From positions 13,070,620-13,134,619 of the forward strand of contig OZ024821.1 of NCBI GenBank assembly GCA_964016985.1: a stretch of DNA of 64,000 nt. Reading direction: 5' to 3'. The DNA comes from Anodontia alba. Its lineage: Eukaryota > Mollusca > Bivalvia > Lucinida > Lucinidae. Position 1 is the stretch's first letter, and every line of letters begins with the position of its first letter. Below are positions 57,801 to 61,964 of this stretch, piece after piece. The position numbers were made by a program, and so were the translations under genes. Under the pieces are notes generated by a model. It made no database searches, was not told the DNA's origin, and worked only from the letters and a program-made list of their open reading frames with translations.

Positions 57801-58643
57801 GTTGATTTACCATATTAAACCTAAGTATTCAGACATTTTAACTCCTTACCATACTTAATTTTACTACCTGATAAGTCACAAGGTGTCTAAAACATTGCAA
57901 CAGAATGGTAAACAGTGTAGACCCTGATCAGCTACTCCGTTAGAAGCAGTTTAACATGAGTTCACTCTATAGTTTGATCTAGGTCTACACAGTTTGCTCG
58001 GGCCAATCTATATGAATATATTTATGGTAAAAATGATACCCACTTTGTATATATACATGTATATTGTATATATATATATTAGGGTCCTAATGTTAGAAAA
58101 GGTACCTTTAGACATATGCACCCAGCGAAAATTCGGATCAGCCTGCACATTTGCAGTCTAATCAGAATCCTCACTGTGTGCATTTTGAACAGCCAAGGAT
58201 GTAAAGTTTCTTCATGCGGACAACAAAACCTCTTATCAGACTGTGCGGATGTACAGTCTGATTAGAGTGTATGTTAGGCCCACATGTCAGAAGGTACATT
58301 TTCTAATGTTGAAGTTCATGGCCCAGTTGTTCAAAGCTAACGACATCGTTAACGATTCGCTAAAATTTACATTGAGTGATACGCAAATGTGCTGAAAGTT
58401 TTTGCTGAAAAAATGTGAGTAGCTTTTGCATTGCAAAAGCTACTCACATTTTTTCCGCAAAAAATATCAGAATATTCTATATTGAATCTGCTAAAATATT
58501 CTCTAATATTAGCTAACAACGCTTTGAACAACTGGGCCCATATCTCTTATTTTACAGGCAAGACATTCGGGACACATGCAACACCACGCACAAACTGCCA
58601 GAATCTTATGGAATTTCCAACACCACCATCTGAACCAAGATAA
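22727..58643 (+). CDS. DSN1: DSN1 / Mis13 kinetochore protein, nine exons
   Basis: Joined exons: 22727-22820, 34332-34405, 41294-41351, 43902-43977, 44874-44942, 46126-46197, 48504-48645, 55258-55348, 58558-58643. They total 762 bp, 253 residues plus TAA. All eight introns are GT-AG and every phase fits. DSN1 is a rod-shaped subunit of the MIS12 complex, which links CENP-C at the centromere to NDC80 on microtubules. The N-terminal RKKRRRSSLAAS (residues 8-19) matches the basic Aurora B-regulated segment. DLYKSVDGSLTAEERIKELC (32-51) matches the conserved Mis13 'F/LY..+D..L....R+..L' block. Residues about 110-195 are Glu/Lys-rich coiled coil, and 196-253 form the C-terminal helix and tail. Human DSN1 is 356 residues, so N-terminal sequence may lie upstream. 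Introns hold some 35 kb of transposons. Confidence 0.82.
23325..23405. repeat. Palindrome, 'gacatttcatg' family, diverged arms
   Basis: 'agaaagtagactttggcatt' is mirrored around 'tgtctcctcaggagacag' by 'aaagtctattttctgg'. The flank 'gtttgtcatctgctgaattt' is shared with other members. Confidence 0.75.
23653..23795 (+). mobile_element. SINE fragment, 'GTGGCnGnnTGGTTAG' family
   Basis: A-box-like GTGGCAGCTGGTTAG and B box GGGTTCGAATCCC are followed by 'gactatggagcttcattgca'. The same body occurs at 48040-48090 and 56683-56798. Confidence 0.65.
23893..23962. repeat. Palindrome, 'gggtactcattagaa' family
   Basis: 'ggtgggtactcattagaacc' is mirrored by 'ggcagttctaatgagtaccc'. Other copies: 42091-42168, 47841-47950, 57440-57515 and 61100-61180, with degenerate ones near 49497 and 59018. 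Confidence 0.8.
24173..24240. repeat. Palindrome, 'gacatttcatg' family
   Basis: 'tgaatttcatgcaaattg' is paired with 'caatttgcatgaactgtca', with centre TTCCAATGGAG. The left arm is partly decayed. Confidence 0.75.
25638..26570. promoter_or_regulatory. Array of AGGTCA-N3-TGACCT palindromes
   Basis: Perfect consensus inverted repeats spaced by three bases occur at 25638-25652, 25789-25803, 25917-25931, 26045-26059, 26172-26186, 26300-26314 and 26556-26570, and after the insertion at 33396-33410 and 33524-33538. This is the textbook oestrogen-receptor/steroid-receptor site form. Spacing follows the repeat period. Binding in vivo is untested. Confidence 0.7.
26846..27006 (+). repeat. Left inverted terminal repeat of the DIRS-like element
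   Basis: It starts TTAACCTATAGATAATGTGC, contains CAGTCGTTAATTAAAG and a GTGACGTAAC word, and ends CACGTGTCAGTTTCTTTT. It appears identical to the complement of 32829-32989, implying recent insertion or concerted copying. Confidence 0.88.
27200..27310. other. CpG-rich patch after the left terminal repeat
   Basis: The only CpG-dense stretch in the element (GACTCTCGCTTTTCGGCACA and GCTCGTGCGCGATCGG), followed by 'tttatatatgcag'. It may be a promoter or leader, but this is inference from composition only. The overlapping hydrophobic 142-codon frame (26992-27420) starts inside the terminal repeat and has no recognisable similarity. Confidence 0.3.
27523..27775. repeat. (CACCAGT)n minisatellite
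   Basis: Heptamer-based array with interspersed variants (ATCCAGT, CAACCAGG, CTCCAGTCAA) over about 250 bp. No spacer-repeat structure. Confidence 0.92.
27818..28660. repeat. Array of nine diverged CCGG-stem hairpin units
   Basis: Units open with aCCGGgca-type and close with tgCCGGTCA-type words. Opening positions are 27818, 27898, 27970, 28028, 28088, 28147, 28473, 28574 and 28623; several are spaced about 59 bp. Stem ends change together: ACCGGA/TCCGGT, ACTGGG/CCCGGT, ACCAGGCA/TGTCTGGT, ATCGGA/TCCGAT. Inner arms also vary yet pair, for example AAGTATCAG/CTGATACTT at 27907-27932 and GGCACT/AGTGCC near 28580-28602. The pattern indicates selection or copying for structure, not sequence. Function unknown. 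Confidence 0.68.
28661..32400. other. Stem-loop-rich AT-rich interior of the DIRS-like element
   Basis: No coding sequence is supported. Many perfect short inverted repeats occur: 29862-29871/29890-29899 (10 bp), 30086-30093/30115-30122 enclosing 30094-30100/30104-30110, 30304-30311/30325-30332, 30446-30453/30478-30485, 31218-31227/31238-31247 (10 bp, loop TCCGGGCAGT), 31359-31367/31383-31391 and 31768-31775/31802-31809. Hairpins around 'TTATTCGCTA' with CTCTTT/AAAGAG arms recur near 28420 and 28950, with a weaker one near 28530. Some stems are expected by chance in AT-rich DNA. Confidence 0.5.
32414..32434. repeat. 21-base poly-G tract
   Basis: An uninterrupted G run inside the DIRS-like element; a likely assembly-error and structure-prone site. 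Confidence 0.95.
32670..32766 (-). repeat. Internal complementary region (joined complements of both termini)
   Basis: 32670-32709 complements 26828-26867, and 32710-32766 complements 32974-33030, with no bases between. The 97-bp length compares with 88 bp in the Dictyostelium DIRS-1 prototype as I recall it. The placement just inside the right repeat also matches that family. Confidence 0.82.
32829..32989 (-). repeat. Right inverted terminal repeat of the DIRS-like element
   Basis: Exact inverted counterpart of 26846-27006. Beyond it, to 33030, lies the right-end extension ending 'ttaaaaaacttca'. Confidence 0.88.
34121..34215. repeat. Palindrome, 'caaacagtgtagaccctgatcag' family, with duplicated right arm
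   Basis: The left arm 'caaacagtgtagaccctga' is followed by two copies of the right arm, 'gcatctgatcagggtctaca', at about 34161 and 34188. Other members: 39648-39714, 41105-41171, 42631-42697, 43300-43368, 44211-44278, 46931-46982, 48291-48364, 50864-50938, 57909-57992, 59157-59225 and 61697-61766. Confidence 0.85.
34332..34405 (+). CDS. DSN1: DSN1 exon B (residues 32-56)
   Basis: Acceptor gttttacag, donor CACAG|gtatat. The split codon G|AC gives Asp32, and the exon ends in phase 0. It encodes the most conserved Mis13 block, DLYKSVDGSLTAEERIKELC followed by KLCAQ. It is separated from exon A by an 11.5-kb intron containing the DIRS-like element. Confidence 0.85.
34650..35005. repeat. ~145-bp unit repeat ('acttcatacacac ... 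ccaccatgatgcaccctg')
   Basis: First units of an array that continues at 36900-37620 and 39450-40290, separated by insertions. Each unit contains 'tttagctccatttctcaaac', 'aacttcatacacac' and 'ttactgacctt'. Confidence 0.75.
35006..36895 (+). repeat. 'ATGCC' / TCCGTCTG element with alternating ~155-bp units
   Basis: Same family as 16951-19490, here with four units in the order A, B, A, B' and then the diverged second half. It ends 'gggggcatagtgttttacaa', the same end as at 19470-19490. It was inserted into the 145-bp unit array. Confidence 0.8.
36900..37620. repeat. ~145-bp unit array, continuation
   Basis: About five units with 'ctaatgaaacttcataca', 'ccaccatgatgcac' and 'acttggctgaacaatg'. 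Confidence 0.75.
37625..39449 (+). repeat. Intact 'AGCTCGCCTGTACG' element with ~127-bp units
   Basis: Same leader, units and terminus as 25121-33622, without the DIRS-like insertion. Perfect AGGTCA-N3-TGACCT sites lie at 38138-38152, 38286-38300, 38437-38451, 38691-38705, 38816-38830, 38967-38981 and about 39343-39357. TGACGTCA occurs in Y-type units near 38271, 38546 and 39078. Confidence 0.85.
39450..40290. repeat. ~145-bp unit array, final segment
   Basis: Units continue with 'acttttcacgcttggttgaa' and 'catgatgcaccctgcccaat', and are interrupted by the palindromic MITE at 39540-39755. Confidence 0.7.
39648..39714. repeat. Palindrome, 'caaacagtgtagaccc' family, best-preserved copy
   Basis: GCAAACAGTGTAGACCCAGA pairs with its inverse ending 'ctatactgtttgc'; the centre GACGCCGCG TTC TGCGGCGTC is perfect. 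Flanks 'gtgtctaaaaattgctggat' and 'cctgtctgtccgaatata' are shared by other copies, so a larger MITE surrounds the palindrome. Confidence 0.9.
40563..40795. mobile_element. MITE with 'cctctttataaaac' ends and central palindrome
   Basis: The right end 'ttttataaagaggttctagtgta' is mirrored imperfectly at 40563. The centre 'tgtagaaaaatgaccataaa' pairs with 'gaacatttttctacata'. Related copies: 45828-46074 and 57196-57791. Confidence 0.7.
41105..41171. repeat. Palindrome, 'caaacagtgtagaccc' family, decayed
   Basis: 'aaaacagtgtagacatagat' pairs imperfectly with 'gatcagggtctgtccttttt'. It lies about 120 bp before DSN1 exon C. Confidence 0.7.
41294..41351 (+). CDS. DSN1: DSN1 exon C (residues 57-75)
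   Basis: Acceptor ttactttcag, donor CAAAG|gtaatt, ends in phase 1. It encodes CAVDHVAVDSDEARQYINK. At 58 bp it is among the smallest exons here. Confidence 0.82.
41500..41895 (-). pseudogene. 3' end of a LINE-type retrotransposon with a (GAT)n tail
   Basis: On the minus strand the sequence reads GKRGPKKPKMTWKQLTERDC, then REWKLSAINPHDRHTWKSGV, then HAASQLSGRGP. This matches the C-terminal tail of LINE reverse transcriptases ('GRPKKTW....D.+E.GL...DR..W+'). It is followed by an ATC run on the + strand (41505-41559), that is, a GAT tail on the element strand. It is 5' truncated, as expected for target-primed insertion, and lies in DSN1 intron C-D. Confidence 0.72.
42091..42168. repeat. Palindrome, 'gggtactcatt' family, perfect
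   Basis: 'catatgttgtgggtacccat' is mirrored by 'gagtacccacaacatatg' around TGCATCGACTTGTCGATGCA. The whole 70-bp sequence can fold on itself. Confidence 0.9.
42900..43170 (+). repeat. 'ATACCCTGCCACACGATAGTGG' element fragment
   Basis: It begins with a short hairpin (ataccctgccac...gtggcggggtat) and a TCCGTCC run, then 'cgtttccggatgataact'. It ends with a second 'cccacgacacgataatgg' copy. Same architecture as the other TCCG families. Confidence 0.65.
43300..43368. repeat. Palindrome, 'caaacagtgtagaccc' family, perfect centre
   Basis: 'cccagatgagatgctgcatt' is mirrored by 'gatgcagcatctcatctggg'. It lies in intron C-D. Confidence 0.9.
43735..43810. repeat. Palindrome, 'gacatttcatg' family
   Basis: 'aacaggatttgacatttcat' is mirrored by 'atgaaatgtcagattctgtt'. 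Its outer arm is duplicated just upstream (43690-43735). It ends about 90 bp before DSN1 exon D. Confidence 0.82.
43902..43977 (+). CDS. DSN1: DSN1 exon D (residues 76-100)
   Basis: Acceptor gttcacag, donor GGAAA|gtaagt (a strong consensus site), ends in phase 2. It encodes VSQHLIDCLDKPTMKEATFT then ACHVG. Confidence 0.83.
44211..44278. repeat. Palindrome, 'caaacagtgtagaccc' family, imperfect
   Basis: The arms 'ggcaaacagtgtagaccctg' and 'tgggtctatactgtttgc' pair; the centre is decayed. Confidence 0.75.
44408..44698 (+). repeat. Short 'TTAGCTTGCCTG' element
   Basis: Starts 'tttagcttgcctgtaac' and ends 'cctgcgacagctcatatt'. Internal 'cttgaggtcaaggtcagagg' is shared with the 15256 family. Confidence 0.65.
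44874..44942 (+). CDS. DSN1: DSN1 exon E (residues 101-123)
   Basis: Acceptor tattattcag, donor AACAG|gtatga, ends in phase 2. It encodes LQPNPDNLEMDMAIQDMEAR and starts the predicted coiled coil. Confidence 0.83.
45828..46074. mobile_element. MITE with 'aacctctttataaca' termini and perfect central palindrome
   Basis: The left end 'cagcaacctctttataaca' is mirrored by 'gttataaagaggttttgat'. The centre (about 45921-45990) is a near-perfect palindrome: 'caaacaaaaatgtatagatt' with its inverse. It ends about 50 bp before DSN1 exon F. Confidence 0.8.
46126..46197 (+). CDS. DSN1: DSN1 exon F (residues 124-147)
   Basis: Acceptor tttacttaag, donor GAAAG|gtattt, ends in phase 2. It encodes RLKKEEEDWNKLFQDLETKV then AEAE. 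The charged heptad-like pattern aligns with the 'W..LL..Y..EA+E' region of human DSN1. Confidence 0.85.
46341..46434. repeat. Palindrome, 'cccttctgaaaag' family
   Basis: 'ccccttctgaaaagtagtct' pairs with 'agactctttttcagaagggg' around GCTTCCCATGGGAGC. A second, weaker member is at 51915-52005. Confidence 0.8.
46540..46876 (+). repeat. Short 'TTAGGTCCCCTGAACAAG' element
   Basis: It ends GGCGACAGGTCTTGTTTG like the 15256 element and contains 'gtcaaggtcaaggtcacaga'. A diverged 3' fragment of the family is at 47200-47424. Confidence 0.65.
47050..47170. repeat. ~100-bp direct duplication
   Basis: 'cattatttgtgaattagaat...gaaaaatggaagtaggtgtg' occurs at about 46981-47070 and again at 47080-47165 with very few differences, a recent tandem duplication in intron F-G. 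Confidence 0.85.
47841..47950. repeat. Palindrome, 'gggtactcattagaa' family, perfect
   Basis: 'attgtgggtactcattagaa' is mirrored exactly around GTGCCTCTGTGAGGCAC. The outer flanks 'cttatttctccacaaaaaca' and 'gtggagaaataag' also pair, giving arms of over 40 bp. Confidence 0.9.
48291..48364. repeat. Palindrome, 'caaacagtgtagaccc' family
   Basis: 'ggcaaacagtgtagacccag' pairs with 'ctgatctaggtgtacactgt'. It lies 140 bp before DSN1 exon G. Confidence 0.8.
48504..48645 (+). CDS. DSN1: DSN1 exon G (residues 148-195)
   Basis: Acceptor gtatttacag, donor CTTTTG|gtattt, ends in phase 0. It encodes SLKDKKTISESDLSEEQRQL, then TCYPEFTDLIGVKTEIS. It is the longest coding exon (142 bp). Confidence 0.85.
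48718..48812. repeat. Palindrome, 'gacatttcatg' family
   Basis: 'cagagaaaagttttgacatt' is mirrored by 'tgagtcttatttactctgaa' around CATCTGCTAAGCAGAT. It lies just after the exon G donor and before a 30-base A run (48834-48863). Confidence 0.78.
49718..49880 (+). mobile_element. 5'-truncated SINE of the 14312 family
   Basis: Begins 'ctttccgctgattcaagaag' and runs to 'gactaggccataaaactcaa', lacking the tRNA-like head. Confidence 0.75.
50255..50830. repeat. Two imperfect palindromes in intron G-H
   Basis: 50276-50345: 'cactagtgaattgatattgt' region self-pairs with 'tcactagtgactgatac'. 50700-50790: 'ttttcatctagtgtaatgaa' pairs with 'ttcattacactcgatgac'. I could not assign a family. Confidence 0.6.
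50864..50938. repeat. Palindrome, 'caaacagtgtaggtcc' family
   Basis: 'gcaaacagtgtaggtccaga' pairs with 'ctgatctggatctgcactgt'. The flanks 'accctggtcctgctgaaccc' and 'gacaagggttaa' recur at 46895 and 61600-61800. Confidence 0.78.
52328..52590 (-). pseudogene. Mariner transposase C-terminus, minus strand
   Basis: On the minus strand the text reads GDDVIHAVEDFLHNQEKDFF, then SGIQTLQHCWQKCLDIVGYY and VEK, the C-terminal helix of mariner transposases, with a stop between the two pieces. A terminus-like 'tgagggctgattgcaaaatt' starts at about 52329. The rest of this transposase lies at 54915-55240, beyond a 2.3-kb insertion. Confidence 0.7.
52559..54915 (+). repeat. TGGCTCGTGTTGAAGG element inserted in a mariner copy
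   Basis: It starts TTGGCTCGTGTTGAAGG with a GTCTGTCGTGCGGCGTC word and ends 'ggccatcttggcactcttgt'. It contains about eight units of about 137 bp ('aatccaagatggccgccatc...aaatctattttg') to 53720. These are interrupted by a 'TTAGCTCACCGGGAC' element of about 175-bp units (53724-54700), after which one last unit follows. Confidence 0.72.
54915..55240 (-). pseudogene. Mariner transposase middle part, minus strand
   Basis: Frames read EEADGILMVDYG, INGTYFTSFLRQIRENVK, VLFHQDNAPALTSV, then TINDCGFELIHHLTYLSDL and TPSDF. These are the mariner second and third catalytic regions (HQDNA and SPDLxPSDF), with two shifts and one stop. Together with 52328-52590 it is one element split by a later insertion. 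The 5' part of the transposase is absent: the remnant stops about 20-60 bp before the DSN1 exon H acceptor. Confidence 0.75.
55258..55348 (+). CDS. DSN1: DSN1 exon H (residues 196-225)
   Basis: Acceptor ttttcattgcag, donor TACATA|gtgagt, ends in phase 1. It encodes VREHENCISSLWNIKEEVSS then ILDKKLAVLH, corresponding to the C-terminal helix of DSN1. A mariner remnant abuts its 5' side. Confidence 0.85.
55596..55836. mobile_element. MITE with GGGCCCAGTTGTTC termini
   Basis: GGGCCCAGTTGTTCAAAAC is mirrored by 'agttttgaacaactgggccc'. The centre pairs 'tttgctgaaaaaatgtgagt' with 'actcacatttttcagcaaa'. Full copies also at 58318-58544 and 59392-59605. Confidence 0.88.
56096..56390 (+). mobile_element. 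Degraded SINE of the 14312 family
   Basis: The head 'tctcggctcagtcgg' is followed by a decayed B box and the usual body ('caagaagggcagtttcag', 'taaccatttagaggactaat'). The tail is lost. Confidence 0.75.
56683..57175 (+). mobile_element. SINE of the GTGGCTGAGTGGTTAG family, interrupted
   Basis: The head has GTGGCTGAGTGGTTAG and GGTTCAAACTC. The body, 'gctacacagtgcttcattgc', is cut at 56797 by another SINE and resumes at 57103 as 'ttcattatcatcctttcatc...'. Confidence 0.72.
56800..57102 (+). mobile_element. SINE of the 14312 family nested in another SINE
   Basis: Head GTGGCTCAGTCGG and GGTTCGATCTC; 11-bp target duplication TTCATTATCAT at 56787-56797 and 57103-57113. Diverged from the copies at 14312 and 59952. 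Confidence 0.85.
57196..57791. mobile_element. 'aacctctttataaca' MITE carrying a nested element
   Basis: Ends 'caacctctttacaacact' and 'gttataaagaggttgtagtg'. The inner arms 'atccaaacaaaaaagtgcag' and 'ctatacatttttgggatt' are separated by the insertion at 57307-57663. Confidence 0.75.
57307..57663. mobile_element. Tc1/pogo-like MITE, 357 bp, TA duplication
   Basis: Termini CAGTCGAACCTCAATATTTC and 'ttgaagttcgactg' are inverted and flanked by TA. It holds a copy of the 'gtacttactagaattgcctc' palindrome at 57440-57515. No transposase. Confidence 0.85.
57909..57992. repeat. Palindrome, 'caaacagtgtagaccc' family, decayed
   Basis: Outer arms 'taaacagtgtagaccctgat' and 'gatctaggtctacacagttt' pair; the centre does not. 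Confidence 0.7.
58318..58544. mobile_element. MITE with GGCCCAGTTGTTCAAAGC termini
   Basis: Termini 'ggcccagttgttcaaagc' and 'gctttgaacaactgggcc'; centre 'gtgagtagcttttgcattgc' pairs with its inverse. It ends 13 bp before DSN1 exon I. Confidence 0.88.
58558..58643 (+). CDS. DSN1: DSN1 exon I (residues 226-253) with stop
   Basis: Acceptor cttattttacag; the split codon A|GC gives Ser226. It encodes SKTFGTHATPRTNCQNLMEF then PTPPSEPR, with TAA at 58641. The Pro-rich tail matches the position of the NDC80-binding C-terminus of DSN1. The upstream MITE (58318-58544) ends 13 bp before the exon, so it supplies part of the branch-site region. Confidence 0.85.
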
Positions 58644-58696
58644 CAAATATGAACTTCATTGATATTTTTCATTAGGTTTATTCTGTGAACGTATGC

Positions 58697-58702
58697 AATA
58701 AA
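58697..58702 (+). terminator. AATAAA polyadenylation signal of DSN1
   Basis: A canonical hexamer 54 bp after the stop codon, followed within 30 bp by a T-rich tract. Position and strand fit the DSN1 transcript end. Confidence 0.8.
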
Positions 58703-58784
58703 GACTTCCTGATACTGCATTCATTTTTCATATTGCCATGTGAGCCAGGCAAAGCGAAAAGGTGTCTTCGGGTCATGTGGAGAC

Positions 58785-58852
58785 AGCGAAAGTCCTGATC
58801 AGACTGCACAGATGCACAGTCTGATCAGGACCTTCTCTGTCCACTAACAGAA
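58785..58852. repeat. Palindrome, 'gtcctgatcagactg' type
   Basis: 'gcgaaagtcctgatcagact' is mirrored by 'agtctgatcaggaccttctc' around GCACAGATGCAC. It lies just downstream of the DSN1 transcript end. Confidence 0.78.
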
Positions 58853-59156
58853 TCTTTGGATACTACAGAATGTATGAATGGAGAACAAAGGTCCACATGA
58901 TATTTTGCACATGCGTAGGATGATCTGAATCTGCACCTTTCGAGCATGTTTGAAGGTACTTTTTTACTTGATGTAGCCCATATTTTGATAACTTTTTATT
59001 TTTTGCATGAAAACAAATATTGTGGGTACACACTAAAATTGCCTCACTGATGTGATTCCACCTAGTACCCAGGAGTCACTTTATTCCATACTTTTTTTGC
59101 CTAAATTTTGTATTTTTGCATTTTATGCAGATGTTACCAAAAATATTTAGTGGATT

Positions 59157-59225
59157 GGCAAAAAGTGTAGACCCTGATCAGACTGCTCCTTCTGGAGCAG
59201 TCTGATCTGGGTCTGCATTGTTTGC
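59157..59225. repeat. Palindrome, 'aaaagtgtagaccctgatcag' type
   Basis: 'agaccctgatcagactgctc' is mirrored by 'gagcagtctgatctgggtct' around CTTCTG. Confidence 0.85.
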
Positions 59226-59391
59226 ATATGTCATTTTGTCAGACACTATAGTATACGAAAGTTTAGGCCATTTACTGTATATTTTGTTGTGCAAAATTAT
59301 TGAAAAATTATCTTTTTGGGAGTCATAAATGGAAATTTGGGAAGAGCAACATCAGCCTATGGATCCATTGCATCATCTAATGAGATCCTGA

Positions 59392-59605
59392 TCAGGGCCC
59401 AGTTGTTCCAAGCTAACGATGTCGTTAGTTAACGATTCGTTAAAATTTACATCAAGTGATACACAAATATGCTGAAATTTTTTGCTGAAAAAATGTGAGT
59501 AGCTTTTTCAGCAAAAAATATCAGAATATTGTATATTGAATCCACTAAAACAGTTAAAGAAATTACCCTTAACGAGCTAACGACGCTTTGAACAACTGGG
59601 CCCAG
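59392..59605. mobile_element. MITE with GGGCCCAGTTGTTC termini, third copy
   Basis: Same termini and 'gctgaaaaaatgtgagtagc' centre as 58318-58544, but the central palindrome has collapsed to a single arm plus 'tttttcagcaaaaaat'. Confidence 0.85.
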
Positions 59606-59951
59606 ACTGCTTGAATGCAGACCATTGGGACCATTATTAGCATATGAGCTGAGGCTCCTTATTATAGACCTGTTATTGATACCACTTATAGTTAAGTTTC
59701 TTACAATCTGATGTGAAAAGCTGAATCAGTTGAGTGTCTCCATTTTATATCACCCTCAAACAAGACATGTTTGAGAGAGTGTGATACATTTGTGTAATGT
59801 TTCTTTGTGTGTCTTTGATTGCTCTGAGTGGCAATTAACAGTATATATGAATGAATAAACAGATTGATGAAACAAAATTACTATATCCTGAAGTGTGATT
59901 AAATCATTCTCTGTTTATTTTGTTTTTTGTCATTTTTCCAATAGCAGATGA

Positions 59952-60258
59952 GCCAGCCTCGGTGGCTCAGTTGGATGCGCCGTCCGACTGGAGACCAGGA
60001 GGTTGCAGGTTCAACCCCCGCCGAGGTCAGCAACATTCTTTCGTGGAGATTGATCGTGAAATATTTTCTACGGTCATTCTCTCCCTTCCGCTGATTCAAG
60101 AAGGGCAGTTGTCAGTTTCTGGCGAAAGAATGTGCACAATACTGGTTAACCGCTTAGAGGACTAAGCCTGCCCAGTAAATGTGTGGTTAGGTAAACTGAC
60201 CGCTCTCGACATGACCCCATTGGGTTGACTGGGCCGTAAAACCTCAACACAAACAAAC
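59952..60258 (+). mobile_element. tRNA-derived SINE, full length, with 12-bp TSD
   Basis: Nearly identical to 14312-14619: same head, body and ACAAACAAACA tail. Target duplication AATAGCAGATGA at 59940-59951 and 60259-60270. The close match suggests recent activity of this family. Confidence 0.92.
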
Positions 60259-60397
60259 AATAGCAGATGATTCGTATGAAATTTTAAGTCTTATTTTCTT
60301 GGACAAACCCCACACAAACACAGTTTGCAGGGAGTGTAAAAAGACACCCTATCTAGAGAAATAATCCCAGTAAAAAAAAAAAAAAAAAAAAGGTACG

Positions 60398-60462
60398 AGG
60401 TACGGATATCTCGAAGTATTTCTGAGAGTCCCTTGGAATTTGAGATAACAAGAGTCGACTGT
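60398..60462. repeat. One end of a pogo-like MITE
   Basis: 'acggatatctcgaagtattt ... gataacaagagtcgactg' matches the right end of 21560-21891, followed by TA. The left half is missing, next to a 19-base A run. Confidence 0.8.
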
Positions 60463-60522
60463 ACATTCTAATTTCATAGAGATACTTGTGGCTAAAAATA
60501 TAAGAACAGCTTGTCTCAACCA

Positions 60523-60861
60523 CAGTCGACTGTCATTATCTCGAAGTCCAAGGGACTCTCTGAAATACTTTGAGATATCCTTACCTTGACATATCAGACT
60601 TGCAGAATTGAACAAAAAATAAATCAAACAAACACATTTCACAAATGAATATGTAATTTGACTCTGAAGTTAAAGATATATTGAAAATATTGTGGAAAAG
60701 AGGAGAACCGGCTCCTAAGGACCTAAGGAGCAATTTCTCCTCTTTTCCACAATATTTTGTTACCTGTTGTTAGATTTTCATGTTTAAACAGGGGCCAGAA
60801 ATTCACTTCGAGATAAGCGGTTATTCGAGATAAGTAAAGTCGAGATAACGAGAATCGACTG
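60523..60861. mobile_element. pogo-like MITE, inverted orientation
   Basis: Termini CAGTCGACTGTCATTATCTC and 'gataacgagaatcgactg'; centre 'gtggaaaagaggagaaccgg' with its near inverse. Same family as 21560-21891. Confidence 0.85.
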
Positions 60862-61099
60862 TATCTACAACATCCTGGCAACAGCCCGGTCAACAAGTGT
60901 CTCACAAAAAAGTCATTATGACAGCCAATTGATGTCTTGTCATATTGCCTAACAGACAATTTGCACCTTATTTTCTTTGAAAAATAAAATAACAAAAAAA
61001 AATCATGTCTTTTCCCGCAGTTGCATAGAAGCCTAAATGTGACACTGCATAGCTCCAGATAAAAGGGGGTTATCCACAAAATATTTTTCTTATTCCTCC

Positions 61100-61180
61100 A
61101 CGAAAAAGTATGTTGTGGGTACACATTAGAAGCCTTGATGAGGCACTTCTATTGAGTATCACAACATATGTTTTCATGGA
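61100..61180. repeat. Palindrome, 'gggtacacattagaa' family
   Basis: 'atgttgtgggtacacattag' pairs with 'ctattgagtatcacaacat'. The outer arms, 'ttcttattcctccacgaaaa' and 'catggagaaataagaaaaa', also pair. Confidence 0.8.
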
Positions 61181-61696
61181 GAAATAAGAAAAAAAATATC
61201 AGTACTTTTTGGTTGAAAAAACACCTTATCTGGAGCTATGTCACTGTGTTTTGTGTCAGAATGTTTTGTGTTGATAACTTGTGACTTCAGTGTTTTGACT
61301 TATAAAAGTAATGACCAGTGCACTGGCAACCTATGGACAGTGACTTTGCCATATAAGCTAAAAGCATTTCTTACAGTGCAGGACATAAATAGGTGAAAAA
61401 TAATACAAACTTTTTCCTGTTTCACCTCACTTTCTTTTATGTCCTTATCACACATCAAAAGATGTAACAACAGACACAAAAGTGAAAACTCAAAACAAAA
61501 CTAAGTCAAAACATGGGAGTCAGAAGTTACAAACACAGAACTCAAAACATAATGTCACATATTAGCTTCAATACAGTTGTGATTTGTACTTTAACACTTG
61601 TCCTGCTGAATAAATTAAGATGCCATGCCCACTTCTGATTTTCAGCCAATCAGATTACTTTTTCCAGATTGTGGATACAAATTCACATACTTAATG

Positions 61697-61766
61697 GCAA
61701 ACAGTGTAGATCCAGATCAGTTGGCTTCTTCAGAAGCCAACTGATCTGGGTCTACACTGTTTGCAA
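61697..61766. repeat. Palindrome, 'caaacagtgtagatcc' family, perfect
   Basis: GCAAACAGTGTAGATCCAGA with arms matching through CAGTTGGCTTCTTCAGAAGC to 'tctacactgtttgc'; almost fully self-complementary. Confidence 0.9.
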
Positions 61767-61964
61767 AGGCAGGATATATCCGGGTTCAGCAGGACAAGGG
61801 TTAAGGGATGATGTCAAGTGTACTTGGAAACTGCCCAAGGAAATTGACAAAATAACTGTACTTCTACTTGTTTCATTTCTCGCTATACATTTGAGCTGGA
61901 TTCCAGAAAACTGCATGCTAGATAAAATTTACAGCAGATGACATTCTGAAGATATTTTCCTAGA

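Noticed and set aside
34121..61766. Repeated palindromes as CRISPR-like repeats
   Set aside because: Copies are kilobases apart, vary in centre sequence and are flanked by shared MITE sequence.
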